Below, one piece after another: positions 60,501 through 64,000 of a DNA stretch of 64,000 bases. A program made the translations under genes and the position numbers. Numbering within the stretch: position 1 is the stretch's first letter; each line of letters opens with the position of its first letter. The DNA comes from Desulfocapsaceae bacterium. Its GTDB lineage: Bacteria; Desulfobacterota; Desulfobulbia; Desulfobulbales; Desulfocapsaceae. The notes beneath the pieces were generated by a model. That model was not told the origin of the DNA. It made no database searches and saw only the letters and a program-made list of their open reading frames with translations. The stretch is taken from assembly GCA_031292275.1 (NCBI GenBank), contig JARLHL010000027.1, positions 1 through 64,000 of the forward strand. Reading direction: 5' to 3'.

Positions 60501-61124
60501 CATGGCCCGCTGTCTGTGGGCGACGACAAGATCCTCGTCGATCATTTCCCGCATATCGTCAAAGGAGATCTCCTCAACCTTCTGGATCTCGTGTGAGGTC
60601 CGGAAACCGTCAAAGAAGTGGACGAAGGGGACGCGGGATTTCAGTGAGGACTGGGTGGAGATCAGGGCCATATCCATACATTCCTGAACGTTCTGGGCGC
60701 AAAGCATACCCCAGCCGGTCTGTCTGGCGGCATAGATGTCGCCGTGGTCTCCGAAGATTGAGAGACCCTGGCAGGCAATGGCGCGAGCCGTTACATGGAA
60801 GACCGTGGGGGTCAGTTCACCGGCGATCTTGTACATGTTGGGGATCATCAGCAGAAGACCCTGGGAGGCGGTGAAAGTTGTACAGAGAGAACCTGTGGAA
60901 AGAGATCCGTGAATCGAGCCGGCAACACCTGCTTCGGACTGCATCTGGGTTACAACCGGGATGGAACCCCAGATGTTTTCCTGCATAACCGCAGCCTTGG
61001 AATCTGCCTCTGCCGCCATCGGTGAGGATGGCGTGATGGGATAAATTGTTATAACTTCGCTGGTGGCATAGGCGACATGGGTACAGGCCTGGTTGCCATC
61101 GATGGTGACCATTTTTCGCGACAT
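57585..61124 (-). CDS. nifJ: Pyruvate:ferredoxin (flavodoxin) oxidoreductase
   Basis: 1179 aa single-chain PFOR, which oxidises pyruvate to acetyl-CoA and CO2 and reduces ferredoxin. Domain I begins DGNQACTHVAYATSEVITIYP with the substrate-binding ITPSSPMAAEAD; the CoA-binding and linker region follows. Two [4Fe-4S] motifs are at CIQCGQCSLVCP (about 692) and CCGCTLCAKVCP (about 746), a further cluster cysteine in ACSGCGETPYVK (about 815), and the TPP domain carries GDGWAYDIGYGGLDHVL and NTGGQMSKSTP. AAGGAG precedes the ATG. It supplies the low-potential electrons that the Hdr cluster could use. Confidence 0.97.
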   Translation of the reverse strand: MSRKMVTIDGNQACTHVAYATSEVITIYPITPSSPMAAEADSKAAVMQENIWGSIPVVTQMQSEAGVAGSIHGSLSTGSLCTTFTASQGLLLMIPNMYKIAGELTPTVFHVTARAIACQGLSIFGDHGDIYAARQTGWGMLCAQNVQECMDMALISTQSSLKSRVPFVHFFDGFRTSHEIQKVEEISFDDMREMIDEDLVVAHRQRAMTPDRPTIRGTAQNPDIYFSGRETVNKFYSAVPSIIQETMDKFAALTGRQYHLFDYHGAPDATDVVVMMASGCEVISATIDYLAAQGKKVGLVIVRLYRPFDCKAMVNALPSTVERITVLDRTKEPGAPGEPLYLDVRAAIGEAVEANSSAYMPMILSGRYGLGSAEFTPAMAKAVFDNMAAMAPKNKFCVGPHDDVTFSSLDYDASFNIEGSDVYRAMFYGLGSDGTVGANKNTIKIIGTETDNSAQGYFVYDSKKSGSITTSHLRFGKNPVVAPYLINKANFIACHNFTFLDQYDMLCNLENGGTFLLTTSFDKDTIWSKLPGRVQKDLMTKNAKFYIIDAISLGLALGLGARINMIMQTAFFMISGILTQEEAIAAIKKAIYKTYGKKGDKVVDMNYGAVDAAIKNIVQVKLGSSSDGHLIPPTVPEDAPDFVKEVTAKIIEGKGDTLKISQIPVDGTWPTATTQYEKRNIAVSVPNWIPDNCIQCGQCSLVCPHAAIRIKIAADLAGAPEAFKSKEAVGKNFKGSKFMVQVFTEDCCGCTLCAKVCPAKTKALEMVSNSEEIRTVQSKNVSFFLGLPEMDPAEINPATIKGSQLIRPLFEFSGACSGCGETPYVKLISQLFGDRMLAANATGCSSIYGGNLPTTPYCKRQDGRGPSWANSLFEDNAEFGLGMRASVDKLASQAIELINLAVKENIVAAAMADEILKASQKTQTEIEAQRGRVAALKEVLAASKNIIAKRLINVADYIVKKSVWIIGGDGWAYDIGYGGLDHVLASGQNVNVLVLDTEVYSNTGGQMSKSTPRAATAQFAASGKKMPKKDMGMIFATYGNVYVAKIALGANPAQAIKAIAEAEAYDGPSLIIAYAHCINHGINMENGFEQQTKAVQCGHWPLYRYNPELDDEGKNPLTIDSKEPTISFNEYAMGENRYRMLKRVNPEHADKLMELSQKDVLKSWKFLKGRAQALEPETK

Positions 61125-62073
61125 GGTGTTCTCCTTGGTAAGTTGTTGTAATTAAACGTTATTGCATTCGTTGCATGGCGTTTTTTTTTGTGAATGTTGC
61201 TCTCGGGAAGTAATGGATGAAGGTTCAGTGCTGCGTGTGTAAAGGGGGGATTTTATGTATTTCTGCCTTGAGGCGCCGGCCTGAACCGACGCGGCATCCC
61301 CGGCTGAAACAATGAGACTGAAAGGACCTCCGTTGAAAAAATGACATCACGCCTGAAAAGACAAGAACGAAAAAAGGGGAGTCGTGCGTGATTCTGCGTT
61401 GAATGGGGGCTGTGAGGCTTTCGTGTCCATTTAACATTGTTACTGCCTGTTCATTTTCTTGAGGATTAACCAGTCAACAACAACTACAATTACAATTGTA
61501 TCTACAATACGTTGCTGTGCTCTCAGTCTAAAAAAACTGTTACTCTTTCATCCCGGGAATAAAATCTCGTTTTTACTCATGCACTGCTGTAATCCAATGA
61601 AAAAACTACGAAAAAATAATTAACAGAAAAAAATGACATAATGCAAAAGAACATTGTTATCCTTCCCGTTTTATGCAAAGCCCTTTAATTTGTCAAGAGA
61701 AAACTCTGCAGGATCTCAGCAATCATTTCTTGCGGTGATTGCCCGTGCTTTGAAGAGGCAAAAGGCAGACCCTGCAGCCGCTCATCAACACCCCTGCCCC
61801 TGGAAATGCGAATTGTGTCGGGACGGGAGGTACAGCCTGTCAGCGGACCTGCGGGAAAGGATGGTTGATTCTGCAATTTCCGAATGCTGTCGATTTCAAG
61901 TGAAGAGTTTCTTAATATAGAATATTCTGCATGCCAGTGCAAGATTTGAAATTATTTGGAAGTATAGATGGTTAGGAAGCCGTATGGGACTGAGAAAATT
62001 TTTATTCAGTATAATCTGCTCATTGTTTGACTGACCGCCAGATATACATTGCGGAAGTCCGAAAGAAAAGTTG
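61125..62073. other. 950-base AT-rich spacer between PFOR and pabBC
   Basis: Divergent promoter region for PFOR (minus) and pabBC (plus). Around 61471-61510 TACAAT recurs three times, one within the perfect palindrome TACAATTGTA (61491-61500), a possible regulator site. An 88-codon open frame at 61654-61920 with a CPWKCELC motif starts with TTG and has no ribosome-binding site; I do not call it. No RNA gene was recognised. Confidence 0.5.
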
Positions 62074-63984
62074 ATGAAAACCATCTCTGATAAGATCCTG
62101 GCCAGAGTGCTTAATTTCCTGTCGAACCAGGAGGCATTTGTATTCCTGGATACGGCAAGACCCGGCTCTGAAAACGCCGTCTCAATGCTCTTTCTCCATC
62201 CTGTACAGAGGCTGCGCTGCCGCCAGGGTGAAGATGCCGACAGTTTTTTGAAAAAAATAGAGAAATTTCAGCGTGACGGATATTATGTCTCCGGCTGGAT
62301 AAGCTATGAATTCGGCTATCTGTTTGAAGATCCCCTGCGCGCGCTTCTCTGTCGTCCAGGCGACCGGGGGGCCCTGCTCGCTGATCTCGGCGTGTTTCAG
62401 GACAGATATACGTTTGATCATCTCTCAGGTCTCACGGACTTTCCCGGGCTTGATACGGACAGTTCCCCGATTTTGACCCATGACCTGACCCATGTCCGGC
62501 CCTCTCAGGATCAGGGGGAGTATTTGGAAGCCATTCGGAGGATCCTCGAATATATAAAGGCCGGCGATACCTATCAGGTCAATTATACTCTGAAGCTGCT
62601 CTTTGAGTTTTCAGGATCCCCCGAACACCTCTACAGTGTCTTGCGCCGCAACCAGTCGGTCTCCTACGGGGCCTATATCAACTGGGGCGATGAGCGGATC
62701 CTGTCCTTTTCCCCGGAGCTTTTTTTCAGAAAGGGACCGGATTTCGTGGTGGTCCGGCCGATGAAGGGCACCATGAAGAGGGGCAGGACACTTCCGGAGG
62801 ACCGGGACAGGCGCGGCGCCCTGGCCGGCGACATCAAAAATCGCAGCGAGAACGTGATGATCGTCGATCTCCTGCGCAATGACCTGGGGCGGCTCATGCA
62901 TCTGACCGACCGGGGCGAGGTAGGTGTCAGATCGCTCTTTGACGTGGAGGTGTACGAGTCCCTGCTGCAGATGACCTCGACTATAGAGGCCAGGACCAAC
63001 GGGGAATCCCTGGCCCGAATCCCGCTGCCGGATTTTTTCAAGGCCCTTTTCCCCTGCGGGTCAGTGACCGGGGCGCCGAAGATCCGGACCATGCAGATCA
63101 TCAATGAGCTGGAGACGGATCGGCGCGGGGTCTATACCGGAGCCATAGGCTATTGGGGACCCGGGGGTGATGCGGTATTCAGTGTCCCCATCCGGACGGT
63201 GGTTATCCGCGGCAATCAAGGGGAAATGGGAATCGGGTCGGGGATTGTCTCCGATTCCGTTCCGGAGCAGGAGTGGCAGGAATGTCTTTTGAAAGGCCGT
63301 TTCCTGACCAGACCTGCCCCGGAGTTTGAGCTTATCGAGACCATGCTGCATCATCCGGAGCGTGGTTACCTCTTTCTGGATGAGCACCTGCAGAGACTCG
63401 AGGACTCCGCCTCCTACTTTCTCTTCAGCTGGGATCCCGCTGCTGTCAGGGAACGGCTGCTGGCAGAGGGCCGCTGCTTCAATGAGCAATGTATGCGGGT
63501 TCGGTGCCGTCTGGCAAAGGATGGTGTCATTACTCTCAGCTCGATGCCCTGTGATCCGCCGGCCGATCTTCGTCTGCCCCTGCAGGCTGCAGCAGAGACA
63601 TTGCCGCGGATTGGCTTTTCCGCGACCAGAACAGAGGAGCAGTCGCCCTGGCTGTACCATAAGACCACGCAGCGGACGCTCTATGACCGGGAACTGGCGG
63701 CGGCGCGGCAGAACGGCCTCTTCGATGTCTGTTTTTGCAATGGCGCAGGCGAGGTGACAGAGGGATGCATCACCAATATTATTCTCTTGAAGGATGGGAT
63801 CTATTATACGCCGCCAGTCCGCTGCGGTCTGCTGGCGGGGGTCATGCGCGGCAGGTTGCTGCGTGACCGGCAGAGACCCCTGGTGGAGAGGATTGTCACC
63901 ATGGAGGATGTCAGGGCTGCCGATGCCCTCTTCCTGTGCAATTCCGTCCGGGGAGTCGTTCAGGTCCGGCTTGCCGAGGCCTGA
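62074..63984 (+). CDS. pabB/pabC: PabB-PabC fusion (aminodeoxychorismate synthase component I + lyase)
   Basis: 636 aa. N-terminal chorismate-binding PabB domain (about 1-430): DTYQVNYTLKLLFEF, RPMKGTMKRG (the lysine of the PIKGT motif, here PMKGT), SENVMIVDLLRNDLGR, CGSVTGAPKIRTMQII and IGSGIVSDSVPEQEW. C-terminal class IV aminotransferase/lyase (about 435-636): ETMLHHPERGYLFLDEHLQRL, catalytic Lys in YHKTTQRTLYD, and GEVTEGCITNI. It makes 4-aminobenzoate for folate from chorismate, needing a glutaminase (PabA), which is not in the window. Start ATG 62074 preferred to TTG 62071. Confidence 0.94.
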   Translation: MKTISDKILARVLNFLSNQEAFVFLDTARPGSENAVSMLFLHPVQRLRCRQGEDADSFLKKIEKFQRDGYYVSGWISYEFGYLFEDPLRALLCRPGDRGALLADLGVFQDRYTFDHLSGLTDFPGLDTDSSPILTHDLTHVRPSQDQGEYLEAIRRILEYIKAGDTYQVNYTLKLLFEFSGSPEHLYSVLRRNQSVSYGAYINWGDERILSFSPELFFRKGPDFVVVRPMKGTMKRGRTLPEDRDRRGALAGDIKNRSENVMIVDLLRNDLGRLMHLTDRGEVGVRSLFDVEVYESLLQMTSTIEARTNGESLARIPLPDFFKALFPCGSVTGAPKIRTMQIINELETDRRGVYTGAIGYWGPGGDAVFSVPIRTVVIRGNQGEMGIGSGIVSDSVPEQEWQECLLKGRFLTRPAPEFELIETMLHHPERGYLFLDEHLQRLEDSASYFLFSWDPAAVRERLLAEGRCFNEQCMRVRCRLAKDGVITLSSMPCDPPADLRLPLQAAAETLPRIGFSATRTEEQSPWLYHKTTQRTLYDRELAAARQNGLFDVCFCNGAGEVTEGCITNIILLKDGIYYTPPVRCGLLAGVMRGRLLRDRQRPLVERIVTMEDVRAADALFLCNSVRGVVQVRLAEA

Positions 63985-64000
63985 GTCGGACGGGGGAAGG

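Noticed and set aside
61654-61920. 88-codon plus-strand ORF with a CPWKCELC motif
   Set aside because: TTG start, no ribosome-binding site, in an AT-rich divergent promoter region; it may be a degenerate gene but cannot be supported.
1-64000. tRNA, rRNA or riboswitch genes
   Set aside because: No T-loop-like GTTCRANTC patterns in cloverleaf context and no known riboswitch core were recognised in the intergenic gaps; a covariance search could still find one.

Overview
The window looks like part of the chromosome of an anaerobic, Gram-negative bacterium of the Desulfobacterota, most likely Desulfobulbales-like (a sulfate-reducing or sulfur-disproportionating lineage). This rests on a large heterodisulfide-reductase (Hdr) cluster with QmoC-like, MvhD-like and FrhB-like parts, a homodimeric-type pyruvate:ferredoxin oxidoreductase, a CoA-disulfide reductase/rhodanese, a bacterial selenoprotein and a meso-diaminopimelate-type murein cluster. 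The species assignment is inference; no rRNA or tRNA gene was found.

Layout. 193-3167 (minus): ClC chloride channel with CBS domains and dGTPase. 3168-4438: a 1.27-kb spacer without a clear large gene, holding a MITE-like inverted-repeat element, a possible 56-aa cysteine-rich ORF and five copies of a 36-bp hairpin repeat spaced by 95-100 bp. 4439-16341 (plus): a seven-gene Hdr cluster (QmoC-HdrD fusion, HdrA with a GltD/NfnB-like insert, MvhD, FrhB/FdhB-like protein, tandem HdrA, HdrC, HdrB). 16542-17460: rubrerythrin-like diiron protein and a SelW-like selenoprotein read through an in-frame TGA, facing a DtxR-family regulator. 18126-30000: housekeeping genes (recN, a PP-loop tRNA-thiolation-like enzyme, a sensor kinase, dus, CCA-adding enzyme, rlmE, yebC, ruvCAB, panB). 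30105-46785: the dcw division/cell-wall cluster, behind a promoter overlapped by a textbook MraZ operator. 46814-64000: radical SAM protein, sensor kinase, FetAB-like transporter, CoA-disulfide reductase, HEAT-repeat/receiver protein, PHP phosphoesterase, YkgJ-type protein, PFOR and a PabB-PabC fusion.

How the genes work together. The Hdr cluster encodes every part of a flavin/FeS electron-transfer machine: an NAD(P)H-type flavin module (HdrA-GltD), an FrhB-like flavin/FeS entry module, MvhD as connector, HdrABC, and a six-helix NarI/QmoC-like anchor fused to an HdrD-like CCG module that could exchange electrons with menaquinone. PFOR would supply reduced ferredoxin. The dcw cluster reads mraZ-rsmH-ftsL-ftsI-murE/murF-mraY-murD-murG-murC-murB-ftsQ-ftsA-ftsZ. 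Three oddities stand out: the FtsI protein lacks the catalytic SxxK and KTG motifs, ftsW is missing from its usual place between murD and murG, and murE and murF are fused. Together they suggest a remodelled septal peptidoglycan synthase.

Most valuable items: the TGA-encoded selenoprotein with its SECIS hairpin, the predicted dead FtsI with missing ftsW, the multi-fusion Hdr cluster, the hairpin-repeat array at 3751-4178, and a radical SAM gene whose only well-placed initiator appears to be an AUC codon.
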